Origin: Desulfobulbus oligotrophicus
Lineage (GTDB): Bacteria; Desulfobacterota; Desulfobulbia; Desulfobulbales; Desulfobulbaceae
Direction of reading: 5' to 3'
NCBI RefSeq assembly: GCF_016446285.1
Contig: NZ_CP054140.1
Coordinates: 2,027,501-2,091,500 of the forward strand
Length of the DNA stretch: 64,000 nt
The notes below the pieces were generated by a model, which searched no databases, was not told the DNA's origin, and saw only the letters and a list, made by a program, of their open reading frames with translations. The position numbers and the translations under genes are program-made. Shown here in pieces: positions 1 through 8,987 of this stretch; position 1 is the stretch's first letter, and each line of letters begins with the position of its first letter.

Positions 1-271
1 CGCGTTCAACGGTGAAGCTGCGCATCATGGCATTGGTCAGGCTGGTTGAAAACTTGCGGGCAAAGCTGTCAAGCACGATATCAAGATTGGGGATACGCAT
101 CTCCCCGCTGATATGCGATCGTTCATAGACCTTGAACAGATCAAGCGGTTCTGAAGCCGGGTTCGTCCGGCCGGGGAGCTGGTCATCTGCTGACTGATCA
201 ACAGAAATTCGACCGGCCCTGATGGCTGCAAGGAGTTCAGCGATTTCTTCTTTTTTGAGGATCGTTTCCAC
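1..271 (-). CDS. fliM: Flagellar motor switch protein FliM (N-terminal part, runs off window edge)
   Basis: This is the N-terminal 90 residues of FliM, the C-ring protein that binds phospho-CheY and sets rotation direction. The start is GTG, five bases after the fliL stop. The first residues contain ILKKEEIAELLAAI, the N-terminal CheY-P-binding helix type of FliM. After a variable linker comes the start of the middle domain (residues PLDLFKVYERSH, then IPNLDIVLDSFARKF and SLTNAMMRSF). The frame stays open to the left edge. The tight fliL-fliM junction is the usual arrangement and implies co-transcription. The identity is secure from motif and context; only the C-terminal part is unseen. Confidence 0.93.
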   Translation of the reverse strand, partial: METILKKEEIAELLAAIRAGRISVDQSADDQLPGRTNPASEPLDLFKVYERSHISGEMRIPNLDIVLDSFARKFSTSLTNAMMRSFTVER

Positions 272-276
272 GGAGT

Positions 277-789
277 TCACTGGACCACAAAATCGGTGAG
301 ATACACATTGCTTACTTTGCCGGTTCTGAGGAAAGAGTTGATCTTACTTTTCAACTCTGCCTTGACCTGATTTTTTCCTTGAATGTCCTGCAGCTCCTCA
401 AAGGTCTTGTTGCCGATAAGGAGAAGAACGGCATCACGGATCTGCGGCATCCGTTTGCCGACCTCCTCAACGGCACTCTCCCGGTCGAGTTCCAGTGACA
501 GCGAGGCCCTCACATAATGGGCAGTGTCGGTACCGATGATATTGACGATAAACTCATTGATCTCCACTATCGGGCCGATGCCGGCGTCTTCCGGAATCGG
601 CTTGATCAGGGCAGCGGCCTTGCTTCCTTCTCCCTGCCGGCCGGGTTCCGTTTGTTTTTGCTGCTGAAGAAAGAAGTAGCCGCCGCCTCCGATCAGCAGA
701 ACAGCCACGGTGACACCGATCATGATGACCCATTTCTTAGAGCTTCGTTGTTGTGTTTCAACTGTCTTATCGTTTTGGTTTTCTGCCAT
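277..789 (-). CDS. fliL: Flagellar basal body-associated protein FliL
   Basis: FliL is an inner-membrane protein that surrounds the stator near the MS ring and supports torque generation. The 170-residue product has a short charged cytoplasmic N-terminus, one membrane segment at about residues 20-42 (VIMIGVTVAVLLIGGGGYFF), a Gln/Lys/Gly-rich linker, and a periplasmic domain starting near PIVEINEFIVNI. That domain carries the typical FliL features YVRASLSLEL and IRDAVLLLIGNKTFEEL. Length and architecture are normal. It is the first gene of the transcript that continues into fliM, behind a sigma-54-type promoter and a leader of roughly 90 bases. Confidence 0.95.
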   Translation of the reverse strand: MAENQNDKTVETQQRSSKKWVIMIGVTVAVLLIGGGGYFFLQQQKQTEPGRQGEGSKAAALIKPIPEDAGIGPIVEINEFIVNIIGTDTAHYVRASLSLELDRESAVEEVGKRMPQIRDAVLLLIGNKTFEELQDIQGKNQVKAELKSKINSFLRTGKVSNVYLTDFVVQ

Positions 790-888
790 GTTGCGGTCCT
801 TTTAAACTGTCATCAATAAAGGGTACTTGTGAAAGAGGATAACCCGGTGGTGCTTCACGGGTTGACTGTTTGCAGACACCACTGCTTA

Positions 889-904
889 TGCAAGTTGAAT
901 GCCT
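889..904 (-). promoter_or_regulatory. Putative sigma-54 (-24/-12) promoter for fliL-fliM
   Basis: Read on the minus strand the site is AGGCAT-N5-TTGCA. It has the invariant GG and GC dinucleotides exactly 10 bases apart and differs from the TGGCAC-N5-TTGCA consensus at two positions. It lies about 100 bases before the fliL start and beyond the flgE terminator, so it would open a new transcript. The nearby sigma-54 activator gene supports the assignment. No transcript data are available. Confidence 0.6.
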
Positions 905-967
905 GATACAGAGCCGTGCTGTGCTGTCATGAAGAAAAGAACATGGGAGAGAAAGCGCTGCAGGCTG

Positions 968-1008
968 TAAAAAAGAGAGGCCCCGTGTCATGACAATGAC
1001 ATGGGGCC
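968..1008 (-). terminator. Rho-independent terminator after flgE
   Basis: On the minus strand a 12-base stem (GGCCCCATGTCA pairing with TGACACGGGGCC, one G-T pair) closes a short loop and is followed by TCTCTTTTTTAC. It begins about 30 bases after the flgE stop. It separates the hook operon from the fliL transcript. Confidence 0.85.
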
Positions 1009-1037
1009 TGGTGTCGGAAAAATGACTTTACGGCGGA

Positions 1038-2300
1038 TCAGCGTTTCAGATTGATCAGCTCACTGAGCATCTCATCAACAGTGGTGATGATCTTCGAGTT
1101 TGCCTGAAAACCGCGCTGGGTGGTGATCATCTGGACAAACTCCTGGCCCATGTCAACATTGGACAGTTCAAGGGAGTTGGTGAATACTTTACCCAGTTCC
1201 GGACCCGGCAGGCCAACCCGGATGGAGCCGACCTCGGAGGTGGCTGTATAGCGGTTGGCTCCGGCGAGTTTCAGGCCGCCCGGGTTTTGAAATTTGGCAA
1301 GCACCAGTTGCGAGATGTTGATCTGCCGGCCATTGGAGTACGAAGCCACCACTGTTCCCTGGTTGTTGATAAAGACGTTGGTCAGTTCACCGGCCGCGTA
1401 CCCGTTCTGTTCCTGACCGATGATCGCTGAACTGCTGTCAAACTGTGTGCAGTCAAAGGTAAAGTCAATAACTGAAGCAGCTGCACCGTTTCCCCAGGCA
1501 GGCAGGTTGATCTGCACGGTGAGGGGGTCAGGGAAATCGATGTACAGACCGTTTGCATCGAACTGCAGCTGTTGCGAAATAGCCTGAGGAGCGGCGGTGT
1601 TGTTGTCAACGGTGTATGCCATGTTCCAGAGGTTGGTGCTGTCATCTTCCAGCTGCCAGTACATGGTTATAAGGTGCGATTGTCCCAGGGAGTCGAATAT
1701 CTGGGTGGAGCCGGAGTAATTGTAGGTTGTCCGATCGGTCGGATCAATGGGTATTCCTGTTCCGATAACCCGGGAGTTTTCGTCCAGGTTGGTGGTCAGG
1801 GTCAGCGTGGAGGTAGGGTTGGCCGGGGTCAGACCGAGGTTGACCACCCGAATGTCGGTGGGATCTTGTGGCAGAAGCTCGCTGTTGTTAACAGGATCAA
1901 ATGTCATCCCCTGCACGCGTAAACCTTCGGGATTGATAAGGTAGCCATCCTGGTTAAAGCGGAAAGAACCGGCGCGGGAGTAGTAGGTTGTGTCGTTGCC
2001 TGTTTCTTTGAGCAGGAAAAATCCAGTACCCTCAATGGCGACATCCGTATTTGAAGAGGTGGTTTCAAAGGTCCCCTGGCTGTAAATAGAGTCAACAATG
2101 GAGAGGCCGACTCCACGGCCCACCTGGGATGCGCCTCCGGAGCCGTAAATATTGCCTGATAAGAGGTCGGAAAAGATACTGCGGGATCCCTTGAATCCCA
2201 GGGTGTTGGTGTTGGCGAGGTTGTTGCCGATAACGCTCATGGCTTGCGAGTTGGTGTTAAGTCCGCTGATGCCGCTGAACATAGCACTTTGAATACCCAT
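1038..2300 (-). CDS. flgE: Flagellar hook protein FlgE
   Basis: FlgE polymerises into the hook, the universal joint between rod and filament. The 420-residue protein starts with the conserved rod/hook N-terminal segment (SAMFSGISGLNTNSQAMSVI, then GNNLANTNTLGFK). It ends with the matching C-terminal helix (SNVDMGQEFVQMITTQRGFQ, then ANSKIITTVDEML), which together form the D0 coiled-coil core. The centre is the variable surface domain, with the FlgE pattern TNLDEN followed by QIFDSLGQSH. An AGGAG ribosome site precedes the ATG. The gene follows flgD, whose product caps the growing hook, and is the last gene before a strong terminator. The 149-base gap before it shows no clear promoter. Confidence 0.96.
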   Translation of the reverse strand: MGIQSAMFSGISGLNTNSQAMSVIGNNLANTNTLGFKGSRSIFSDLLSGNIYGSGGASQVGRGVGLSIVDSIYSQGTFETTSSNTDVAIEGTGFFLLKETGNDTTYYSRAGSFRFNQDGYLINPEGLRVQGMTFDPVNNSELLPQDPTDIRVVNLGLTPANPTSTLTLTTNLDENSRVIGTGIPIDPTDRTTYNYSGSTQIFDSLGQSHLITMYWQLEDDSTNLWNMAYTVDNNTAAPQAISQQLQFDANGLYIDFPDPLTVQINLPAWGNGAAASVIDFTFDCTQFDSSSAIIGQEQNGYAAGELTNVFINNQGTVVASYSNGRQINISQLVLAKFQNPGGLKLAGANRYTATSEVGSIRVGLPGPELGKVFTNSLELSNVDMGQEFVQMITTQRGFQANSKIITTVDEMLSELINLKR

Positions 2301-2449
2301 GACAAACTCCTAGGTGATTGATGTGAGAGGACTGGTAATGTGAGCAAATAGCGTATCAAGGGGGAGGGCGACACGGTGTTCTCTGCAGATATGCCCTGTA
2401 CCCTGTTATTGTCTGATCGGCTGCAACGCTGCTTTTTTTTAGTTGTTTT

Positions 2450-3145
2450 TCAGCCTGCGCTGCTCTCTGCCGCCGGTTGGCTCTTGTTATAGGCCCCGTG
2501 GATGGATGAAACCGTATATTCGCCAAGGGCAGTGACGATTTTTGCCTCTCTGCCGCTTAAGTCAATACCGGTTACCTCTGAACGTACCAGGGGGGAGACC
2601 GCGGCACTGTAGCCGTCGGCACCGGTAGCGTTGATGACGATGGAATAGGTACCGCTGGGCAGGGTACTGCCGCTGCTGTCTTTACCGTCCCAGGTCAGGA
2701 AGTGGTTGCCTGCGGCCAGGTCGTCGGCTTGCAGGACCGCCACGGTCTGCCCGAATGCGTTCTGGATCGACACCGAGGCATCGCTGATGGCTCCATCGAT
2801 CTTGTAGCCGATCTGGAGCGGATTGCCCTGAAAGGAGAACTCGCTTTCCTCAACCACAACCTCCTGGCCGATCAGACTGAGCGAGGAGAGCCGTTCGGAA
2901 TTGTTCTGTGCCACAGCCAGCAGTTTCATGGAATCGTTGAGATTAAACAACTGCTCCAGCTGGCTGTACTGCGCCAGCTGTGCGGTGAACTCAGTGGGGT
3001 CTGAAGGGTTGAGCGGATCCTGGTGTTGCATTTGGGCAACCAGCAGGGTCAGAAACTGTTCCTGTCCCAGGGCGGATGTTTTGGTGGTGGTTGTCTTTGT
3101 TGTTGCCGCGGTGTCGGTGTTGATTACGCCGGAAACAGATGTCAT
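2450..3145 (-). CDS. flgD: Flagellar hook capping/assembly protein FlgD
   Basis: FlgD sits at the tip of the nascent hook and directs FlgE polymerisation. The 231-residue product has a Thr-rich start, then the conserved N-terminal block LGQEQFLTLLVAQMQHQDPL followed by NPSDPTEFTAQLAQYSQLEQ. Next comes a tudor/Ig-like region with the FlgD signature HFLTWDGKDSSGSTLPSGTY. The length is typical. It sits between fliK, which controls hook length, and flgE, which encodes the hook subunit, so the three hook-assembly genes are consecutive. Confidence 0.95.
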   Translation of the reverse strand: MTSVSGVINTDTAATTKTTTTKTSALGQEQFLTLLVAQMQHQDPLNPSDPTEFTAQLAQYSQLEQLFNLNDSMKLLAVAQNNSERLSSLSLIGQEVVVEESEFSFQGNPLQIGYKIDGAISDASVSIQNAFGQTVAVLQADDLAAGNHFLTWDGKDSSGSTLPSGTYSIVINATGADGYSAAVSPLVRSEVTGIDLSGREAKIVTALGEYTVSSIHGAYNKSQPAAESSAG

Positions 3146-3160
3146 GATGTTCTCCGTACC

Positions 3161-4603
3161 TCAGATGAGGACATTTAAAATATTGCTGGCTGCGGACACA
3201 GCCATCTCTTCATCACTGATCGAGGAAGAAAACGGTTGTTGGGCGATTGAGAGACCCGGAAAAGCTGCTGCCTGCTGCCGAGCGTCACGGCCCTGAAATC
3301 GTTCGTCACCGGTTTGCTCCTGCGTTGCCACGGTCACTTCAACCTGCTGCAGATGCAGTCCCTGTTCTTCCAGAGCATCGCGCAGGCGGGGCAGGTGACG
3401 GTCAATCATCTCCCGGGTCTGCGGGTTCTGGGTCAGAATGTGCGCCTTCACATTGTCCTGCTCCACTGTGATGGTCATCCGTACTTTTCCGAGCTCCTGC
3501 GGGTTGAGGCGCAACACCACCTCATGAGATTCCAGGCGGTTATTGATGGTGAGGTGCGCTGTTATCTGGTCCACCACCGTACTTTCCGGCACCATGAGTC
3601 CTGAGGGCAGGTGATAGAATGCTGGCTGCCCGGGCGGACTGATTGTGGCCGGCCGGCCGGTGCTCAGCGGTTGAACGAGAACCGGCTGGTGGTGGTGAAC
3701 AGCCTGCTGCAGATCGGTTTTTTGCCAGACAAACTGTTCGTCAGGTCCTTTGTTCGATTGTGTGGACAGATTATCGGGTTCGGGATTCTTCTGCGACTGC
3801 TGGGCATGTATGTCCTGTTGCTCGCTGAACTGTCCCGCTATTTTGCTTAAGGCCTCTTTAGGAAGGCGCGATTGGATATAGCGTGTGTCGGCATCCAGGC
3901 GCGGGGTGGCGGTTAAGGAGCCGGGAACGGCAGTCCCGTTGTTTTCATGCTCTTCATCACCACCAAGGGCCTGTACAGCGATGCTGTGCTGCCCGCTTGC
4001 ATCGTGGAGCTCTGGATGGCTGTCAATCAGGGTCTCACCCATGCCGGTGGCTGCCCCGCCTTGCTGTAAACCGGAGGTAAAGGCCTGTGACAGGGGATGG
4101 CGGCCATGTAGTGGTCGACCTGTCATCTCCCCAGTGGATGATTCTGTCTGTAATTCGGTCGGCTCGGCCATCTGAGAGACTGCTCTGCTGCCGGACGGCT
4201 CTTCGCCTCGATTGAGCTGCTCCAGCATGCGTGTGATCGCTGTCTTTTCAGAACGGGTATCTGTGCTGCTGTCTGCCTTGTGGCTGCTCAGGTGTTCCGG
4301 AGGTATCGGCTGCACGTGCTCCTCAGCCGGAGAATACGGATCAGCGGCCGGTGCTTCTCTCTGCCTGCCCGCCGAAGAGCGGCTGTTTTTTTGTGTGGAG
4401 CTCTGCTGATTACGGGGCACATCCTTCTTCCCCTTGCGCGTAGAGGCAGGGGTTGATTGTTTGTCAGAGTGTTTTTGCTGTGCTGCGGATTCCAGGTGGT
4501 CGGCAAACAGACTTTTCTGTTTATGACCTGCAGGTGCCGCTCCTGAGAAGGCGTCAAAGGATGGCCGATCAGAGGGGATGAAGGCAAGGGCGGACAGGGA
4601 CAT
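3161..4603 (-). CDS. fliK: Flagellar hook-length control protein FliK
   Basis: FliK is the secreted molecular ruler that measures hook length and switches the export gate from hook to filament substrates. The 480-residue protein has a long low-complexity N-terminal part rich in Ser, Gln, Pro and Lys. It ends in the globular FliK C-terminal domain, recognisable by LRLNPQELGKVRMTITVEQD and the following LTQNPQTREMIDRHLPRLRD. A Gln-rich tail follows. The start overlaps the stop of the upstream MotE-like gene (TAATG), suggesting translational coupling. The identity rests on the C-terminal domain plus position before flgD; the N-terminal part is too variable to judge. Confidence 0.88.
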   Translation of the reverse strand: MSLSALAFIPSDRPSFDAFSGAAPAGHKQKSLFADHLESAAQQKHSDKQSTPASTRKGKKDVPRNQQSSTQKNSRSSAGRQREAPAADPYSPAEEHVQPIPPEHLSSHKADSSTDTRSEKTAITRMLEQLNRGEEPSGSRAVSQMAEPTELQTESSTGEMTGRPLHGRHPLSQAFTSGLQQGGAATGMGETLIDSHPELHDASGQHSIAVQALGGDEEHENNGTAVPGSLTATPRLDADTRYIQSRLPKEALSKIAGQFSEQQDIHAQQSQKNPEPDNLSTQSNKGPDEQFVWQKTDLQQAVHHHQPVLVQPLSTGRPATISPPGQPAFYHLPSGLMVPESTVVDQITAHLTINNRLESHEVVLRLNPQELGKVRMTITVEQDNVKAHILTQNPQTREMIDRHLPRLRDALEEQGLHLQQVEVTVATQEQTGDERFQGRDARQQAAAFPGLSIAQQPFSSSISDEEMAVSAASNILNVLI

Positions 4604-5118
4604 TACGGTGCATCCAGAGTACTGAAGCCGGTGGTCAGCCTGGCGGCTTTTTCACGTTCCATACTGCCGAGAATCTTTGCTGCTGACTTGGTTTTCATTT
4701 TTGCTAAAATGGCGATTGCCAGCTCCTGATCGATTGATCCCATGACTGCGGCGGCTTTCTCCGCCGTCATTTTTTCGTAAACCCTGGCCAGCTCGGTCAC
4801 CCTCTTGTTCTCCTCTTCGCTTTTCTGCTCCAGAAGTTTGGCGATCTGGTCGCGAAGCCGGGTGAGCTGGTCGATCTTCTTATCGACCTCAACCTCCATT
4901 CTCTTTAATTCCTTTTTCCTGTCCTCTACATTTTCCTTTTCCTGGGAGGTGAAAGATACGGAATCACGGATATTTCCCATGATCCGCCGCTCTTCCACCG
5001 ATTCGTACTGCTGCTGTCGGTCTTTCGGGCCCGGTGCAGCGGATGAGCGTTCCTCTGCCCATACCTGGGCGGCAACAATTCCCAAAAGGAGACAGCAGAT
5101 AAGACAGTATCGTTTCAT
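4603..5118 (-). CDS. MotE-like periplasmic protein with MgtE-N-type repeat
   Basis: This 171-residue protein starts at ATG 5118, behind a GGAG site; a GTG four codons upstream is less likely. It has a cleavable signal peptide (MKRYCLICCLLLGIVAAQVWA), a long charged coiled coil (about residues 50-110), and a C-terminal MgtE-N-like helical repeat with YEKMTAEKAAAVMGSIDQEL and AILAKMKTKSAAKILGSMER. That layout matches MotE-type proteins found in flagellar operons of several phyla, where MotE stabilises a stator partner. Here it lies between fliJ and fliK, so a role in motor or stator assembly is likely but inferred. It is not an Mg2+ transporter, because the transport domain is absent. Confidence 0.7.
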   Translation of the reverse strand: MKRYCLICCLLLGIVAAQVWAEERSSAAPGPKDRQQQYESVEERRIMGNIRDSVSFTSQEKENVEDRKKELKRMEVEVDKKIDQLTRLRDQIAKLLEQKSEEENKRVTELARVYEKMTAEKAAAVMGSIDQELAIAILAKMKTKSAAKILGSMEREKAARLTTGFSTLDAP

Positions 5119-5175
5119 GGCAGGCTCCACACCCTGTTGCAGCTTATAAAAAGCATGTTGATGCGCATGGTTGGA

Positions 5176-5616
5176 TCAGCGCTTTCTGCGTTCATGGGAG
5201 AGTACGGCGATCTCATCAAGCATGGCCAACTCCTTTTTTTCTAAAAATCCGGCATAGGCGGCATTCTGCTGTTCCTGGAGTTTTTCCATGATCTTCCGGT
5301 CCTGACCGGCCCTGATGAGCTGTTGCTGTTTAACGGTCACCTGGGCCTGTTGCTGTCTGAGCTCATCGTGGAGTGTTGCCAGCTTCTCCTTGAGCAGATC
5401 GATCTGATATTCGAACCGCAGCAGACGATCAACAGAAGTGCCGGTCTCTTTGTCACGTTGTATTTCCAGAAAAAGATGCTGGAGATCTTCTTCGACCTGC
5501 ATGATCGACTGGTGCAGTTTTTTTTCAAGCACACAGGCCTGGTGAAAATCCTGACGGGCAGCATCTTCCACCTGTCGGCGGTAGTTGAGGACCGCATGGA
5601 GACGAAAGGGTTTCAT
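5176..5616 (-). CDS. fliJ: Flagellar export chaperone-escort protein FliJ
   Basis: FliJ is the small coiled-coil stalk that links the FliI ATPase ring to the export gate. The 146-residue product is almost entirely helical, rich in Gln, Glu, Lys and Leu with heptad spacing. It begins with the family-typical KPFRLHAVLNYRRQVEDAA. Its ATG overlaps the fliI stop (ATGA), so the two are translationally coupled. Sequence conservation in FliJ is low, so the call depends on length, coiled-coil character, the N-terminal motif and its place directly after fliI. Confidence 0.88.
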   Translation of the reverse strand: MKPFRLHAVLNYRRQVEDAARQDFHQACVLEKKLHQSIMQVEEDLQHLFLEIQRDKETGTSVDRLLRFEYQIDLLKEKLATLHDELRQQQAQVTVKQQQLIRAGQDRKIMEKLQEQQNAAYAGFLEKKELAMLDEIAVLSHERRKR

Positions 5617-6995
5617 GGTGTGTTCTCAACATTATCGGTCTTTCTGCGGCCATAGCCTGATCGGCCGCTTCTCCTGCGATCGCCCGGTTGACGGTCGCTG
5701 ACCAGTTCGCCCAGAGCGGCAATGGTCTCTTCAAGGTTGGAAGATTCATCAAACCCCTGGGTAAGGAACGTATTGATGGCATCGATCCGGGAAATTGCAT
5801 AATCGATCTTCTTGTTGCTGCCCGCGGCATAGGCGCCGATGTTGATCAGGTCTTCCGACTCACGGTAGACAGCCAGAACACTGCGGGCTTTGCCTGCAAG
5901 TTCACGGTGCCGGGGCGTGGTGATATCACGCATGACCCTGCTGGTCGACATCATCACATCAATGGCCGGATAATGGTTTTTGGCGGCAATACCGCGTGAC
6001 AGCACAATATGACCATCCAGGATGGAGCGCACCGAGTCTGCCACCGGTTCGGTCAGATCGTCGCCATCCACAAGAACTGTATACAGGCCGGTGATCGACC
6101 CCTGGTTCTGGAAGTTGCCGGCACGTTCCAGCAGCTTGGGCAGGGTTGCGAACACACTGGGTGTATATCCTTTGGTGGTGGGCGGTTCACCGATGGAGAG
6201 CCCGATCTCACGCATGGCCATGGCAAAACGGGTGACCGAATCCATCATGAGCAGCACGTTTTTACCCTGGCGGCAGAAGTATTCGGCAATGGCTGTGGCA
6301 ACAAAGGCACCGCGCATCCGAAGCAGGGGGGACTGATCCGAGGTAACGGCAATGATGACCGAGTGAGCCAACCCTTCCGGCCCCAGATCCCGTTCGATAA
6401 ATTCCCGGACCTCGCGGCCGCGTTCGCCGATCAGAGCGATGACGTTGACATCGGCCTTGGCATACTTGGCCATCATGCCGAGCAACACACTTTTACCGAC
6501 GCCCGATCCGGCCATGATGCCCATACGTTGGCCGATGCCACAGGTGAGCAACCCATTGATCGCCCGGATACCGAGGTCAAGCGGCTGGGTGATGGCATCT
6601 CGCTGCATGGGGCCGGGCGGCAGTGAGTACAGCGCCTTTTCATGGGGAAGATACAGTGGCGGTCCCTGGTCCAGTGATTCGCCCATGCCATCGAGAACTC
6701 GACCGAGCAGACCGTCGCCCACCCGGATGGAGGCCTGTTCTTTTTTTATCCGGATGAGGCTGCCCGGGCCCAGACCGCGTACTTCTCCAAGGGGCATGAG
6801 CAGTGCCCGATTGTCACTGTAGCCGACAATCTCTGCGGGCACGGCTTCTCCTCCCTGCAGGGGCGTGATTTCACAGAGGGATCCGATCGATGAACGCGGG
6901 CAGGAGCCCTCGACAACCAGACCGACAATCCGGTGCACCTTGCCGTACACTCGAATCGGTGAAAAAGAATGAAGAGGAGAGGTGTCAATGGGCAT
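5613..6995 (-). CDS. fliI: Flagellum-specific ATPase FliI
   Basis: FliI is the hexameric ATPase of the flagellar type III export apparatus, related to the F1 beta subunit. The 460-residue protein carries Walker A GSGVGKS at residues 163-169, followed by the conserved IGERGREVREFIERDLG and the Walker B region KNVLLMMDSVTRFAMAMREI. The SIGEPPTTKGYTPSVFATLP and HIVLSRGIAAKNHYPAIDV blocks are also present. The C-terminus has an Arg/Gly/Asp-rich tail. Length and motifs are those of a functional enzyme. It follows fliH, its negative regulator, after an 84-base gap with no visible signal. Confidence 0.97.
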   Translation of the reverse strand: MPIDTSPLHSFSPIRVYGKVHRIVGLVVEGSCPRSSIGSLCEITPLQGGEAVPAEIVGYSDNRALLMPLGEVRGLGPGSLIRIKKEQASIRVGDGLLGRVLDGMGESLDQGPPLYLPHEKALYSLPPGPMQRDAITQPLDLGIRAINGLLTCGIGQRMGIMAGSGVGKSVLLGMMAKYAKADVNVIALIGERGREVREFIERDLGPEGLAHSVIIAVTSDQSPLLRMRGAFVATAIAEYFCRQGKNVLLMMDSVTRFAMAMREIGLSIGEPPTTKGYTPSVFATLPKLLERAGNFQNQGSITGLYTVLVDGDDLTEPVADSVRSILDGHIVLSRGIAAKNHYPAIDVMMSTSRVMRDITTPRHRELAGKARSVLAVYRESEDLINIGAYAAGSNKKIDYAISRIDAINTFLTQGFDESSNLEETIAALGELVSDRQPGDRRRSGRSGYGRRKTDNVENTP

Positions 6996-7079
6996 AGTTA
7001 AAGTTAAAGATGAGGGAATCGTATTTGTTCAACAGATGGTTGCTGTACACATCATGACAATGACCAACTGTTCTGCCGT

Positions 7080-7916
7080 CTAATTGGCAGACGGTGAGGA
7101 GTTTTCAACCTGGTCCGGCTGTGAGCTGCGCGTTGGAGTTTCCTGATCAGGCTCCAGGGGCGGGACCAGGGCCTGTTCCACCACAAACTCCTTCAGGCCG
7201 GCCAGCTGTGTTTCCACCGTTGCATCCACTGTGCAGACCTGCGATTCCAGCAGACAGCCGCCACGGGTTATCGTCTCGTCTGTTTTAAAGACAACGCGTT
7301 CAATACCGCGAACAGCCGCCACCATTTCCGGTGCCTTCTGTTCGGCAATCGCAAGGTCTGCCGGATGCAGGGTCACATGATACTCTTCACAGGCAATGGC
7401 CTCCTCCAGGGCGGACTGCAGAGCAGCCGCGATGGTATTGCGCGGGGTCTGCAGCTCCTGGCGCACAATCTTTTCGCAGAGCAGCATGATCAGGTTGATG
7501 TACTGTGTCTGGTGCTGTTGCAGAAGCACGGTGCGTTGCCGGCTTAACTGGTGACAACCGTCAGTGAATGCAGCGACGGCCTGTCGCATCTCTTCCTGGT
7601 ATTGGGCGGCAAGGTCAGCCATTCCCTGTTCATAGGCCTGCCGGCGGACGGCTTCCACATCAACAGCAGGAGCAGGGGGAGGGTCCGGCACCTCTGATTT
7701 CAGCGGCTTGTCTTCAGCGCTCACCTCGGCCTGCGGCTGCGGCGGTTCTTCCCTCTGTGTCTGCAACGGCACCGCTTCCTCCGCATCTGTCTGCACGGGG
7801 GCGAGCTGCTCATCGACAACAGCTGCAGGCTCGTCCGGAACTGTTGCCATGCTCCGGCGGATGAGTGTGGTCCGGGTAAAGAGCTGATCTTCTTTAAAGA
7901 CCTTAGACAAACTCAT
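7080..7916 (-). CDS. fliH: Flagellar assembly protein FliH
   Basis: FliH is the peripheral stalk that tethers and inhibits FliI. The 278-residue product begins MSLSKVFKEDQLF. A start three codons earlier is possible, but ATG 7916 has an AAGG sequence at proper spacing inside the end of fliG. A long Pro/Glu/Gln/Val-rich linker follows, then the FliH/HrpE helical part (AVRRQAYEQGMADLAAQYQE) and the C-terminal globular domain with ITRGGCLLESQVCTVDATVE. That last motif matches the GGCLVE.....VDA pattern of FliH and V-ATPase E subunits. It overlaps fliG by 14 bases. The C-terminus has an extra acidic, Ser-rich tail. Confidence 0.9.
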   Translation of the reverse strand: MSLSKVFKEDQLFTRTTLIRRSMATVPDEPAAVVDEQLAPVQTDAEEAVPLQTQREEPPQPQAEVSAEDKPLKSEVPDPPPAPAVDVEAVRRQAYEQGMADLAAQYQEEMRQAVAAFTDGCHQLSRQRTVLLQQHQTQYINLIMLLCEKIVRQELQTPRNTIAAALQSALEEAIACEEYHVTLHPADLAIAEQKAPEMVAAVRGIERVVFKTDETITRGGCLLESQVCTVDATVETQLAGLKEFVVEQALVPPLEPDQETPTRSSQPDQVENSSPSAN

Positions 7917-8913
7917 CACCACCATCCTTGCCGAGCGTCAGCTTGCCTTCCTCTTCAAGTTTCATCGCAACCTTGACAATGGTCTGTTGCATGACTTCAA
8001 CCTCGGAAAGCCGTACCGGACCCATGGCCTCCAGGTCATCTTTGATCATTTCAGCGGCACGGGACGACATGTTGCTGAAGATCTTGTGCTTGATCTCATC
8101 GGAAGCGGTCTTCAGGGCCATGGCCAGTGCATCGTTGTTGATCTCACGAAGAATCATCTGGATGGAGCGGTCGTCAAGCGCGCACAGATCCTCAAAGGTG
8201 AACATCAGTTTGCGGATATCTTCAACCATCTCCGGATCAACCTCTTCCAGGTTTTCCAGAATTTCAGCGTCAAGGTTGTCGGTCATTGCGTCGAGGATCT
8301 CCACCACCTTCTTCAGGCCGCCGACCTGGCGTTGTTCATGACTGCTGACAACAATACCGATCTCCTTGCTCAGGGCCTCTTCTATGCGATCGATGACTGC
8401 CGGAGAGACCGTATCCAGGGTGGCTATTCGATGGATGACATCAGCTCGTATCTCTTCCGGAAGTTTGGCGATAATAGCGCCGGCGTGTTCTGTGGCCTGG
8501 GTTGATAAAACGAGTGCCAGTGTCTGCGGATGTTCACGTTCCAGAAGACTTGCAACCATGGAAGGTTGCATCTTGGCAATGGTCTCCAGGGGCCGGGACT
8601 CGGTACCGGCCACAAACTGGCGCATCAGACTGTTCTCTCTGCTCTTGCTGCCGGCACCGGCAATGAGTTTTTTGGCAAACTCCTGACCTTTGACCACGAG
8701 TCCCACCTGTCCTTCTGCCGCCATCTCGAAATCCGCCAGCACCTGGGTCTTTATATCTTCAGGTATATGTTCGATATCGGCCATACATCTGGTCACCTTG
8801 AAGATCTCTTCATCGGTGAGCTCCCGCAACAGTTTGGTGGCCGCCTCTTCCCCCAGGCAGATGAGAAGAATGGCAGCCTTTTTTAATCCGGTTAATTTTT
8901 CCAATGCAGCCAT
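7903..8913 (-). CDS. fliG: Flagellar motor switch protein FliG
   Basis: FliG forms the upper C-ring, binds FliF through its N-domain and contacts the stator through its C-domain. The 336-residue product starts MAALEKLTGLKKAAILLICL (ATG 8913; a TTG three codons upstream is possible). The middle domain has EREHPQTLALVLSTQ, a match to the EHPQ motif. The C-terminal torque helix follows the pattern MFTFEDLCALDDRSIQMILR, with charged residues Asp and Arg where the stator contacts are expected. The C-terminal MSSRAAEMIKDDLEAMGPVR is also typical. No strong ribosome site is seen, so coupling with fliF upstream may matter. Confidence 0.97.
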   Translation of the reverse strand: MAALEKLTGLKKAAILLICLGEEAATKLLRELTDEEIFKVTRCMADIEHIPEDIKTQVLADFEMAAEGQVGLVVKGQEFAKKLIAGAGSKSRENSLMRQFVAGTESRPLETIAKMQPSMVASLLEREHPQTLALVLSTQATEHAGAIIAKLPEEIRADVIHRIATLDTVSPAVIDRIEEALSKEIGIVVSSHEQRQVGGLKKVVEILDAMTDNLDAEILENLEEVDPEMVEDIRKLMFTFEDLCALDDRSIQMILREINNDALAMALKTASDEIKHKIFSNMSSRAAEMIKDDLEAMGPVRLSEVEVMQQTIVKVAMKLEEEGKLTLGKDGGDEFV

Positions 8914-8987
8914 AATGGTCAAGGTTTGAGTTGAGAAAAAAAGTCTGCTGCAGCCGCCTGATCATGCCGGTCTGAAGCTGCAGAAGG

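Noticed and set aside
2301-2449. Sigma-54 promoter directly upstream of flgE
   Set aside because: No GG and GC pair with 10-base spacing was found on the minus strand; flgE is probably served by upstream transcription.
4603-5118. Mg2+ transporter MgtE fragment
   Set aside because: Only the N-terminal MgtE-like helical repeat is present, behind a signal peptide and coiled coil in a flagellar operon; the transport domain is missing.
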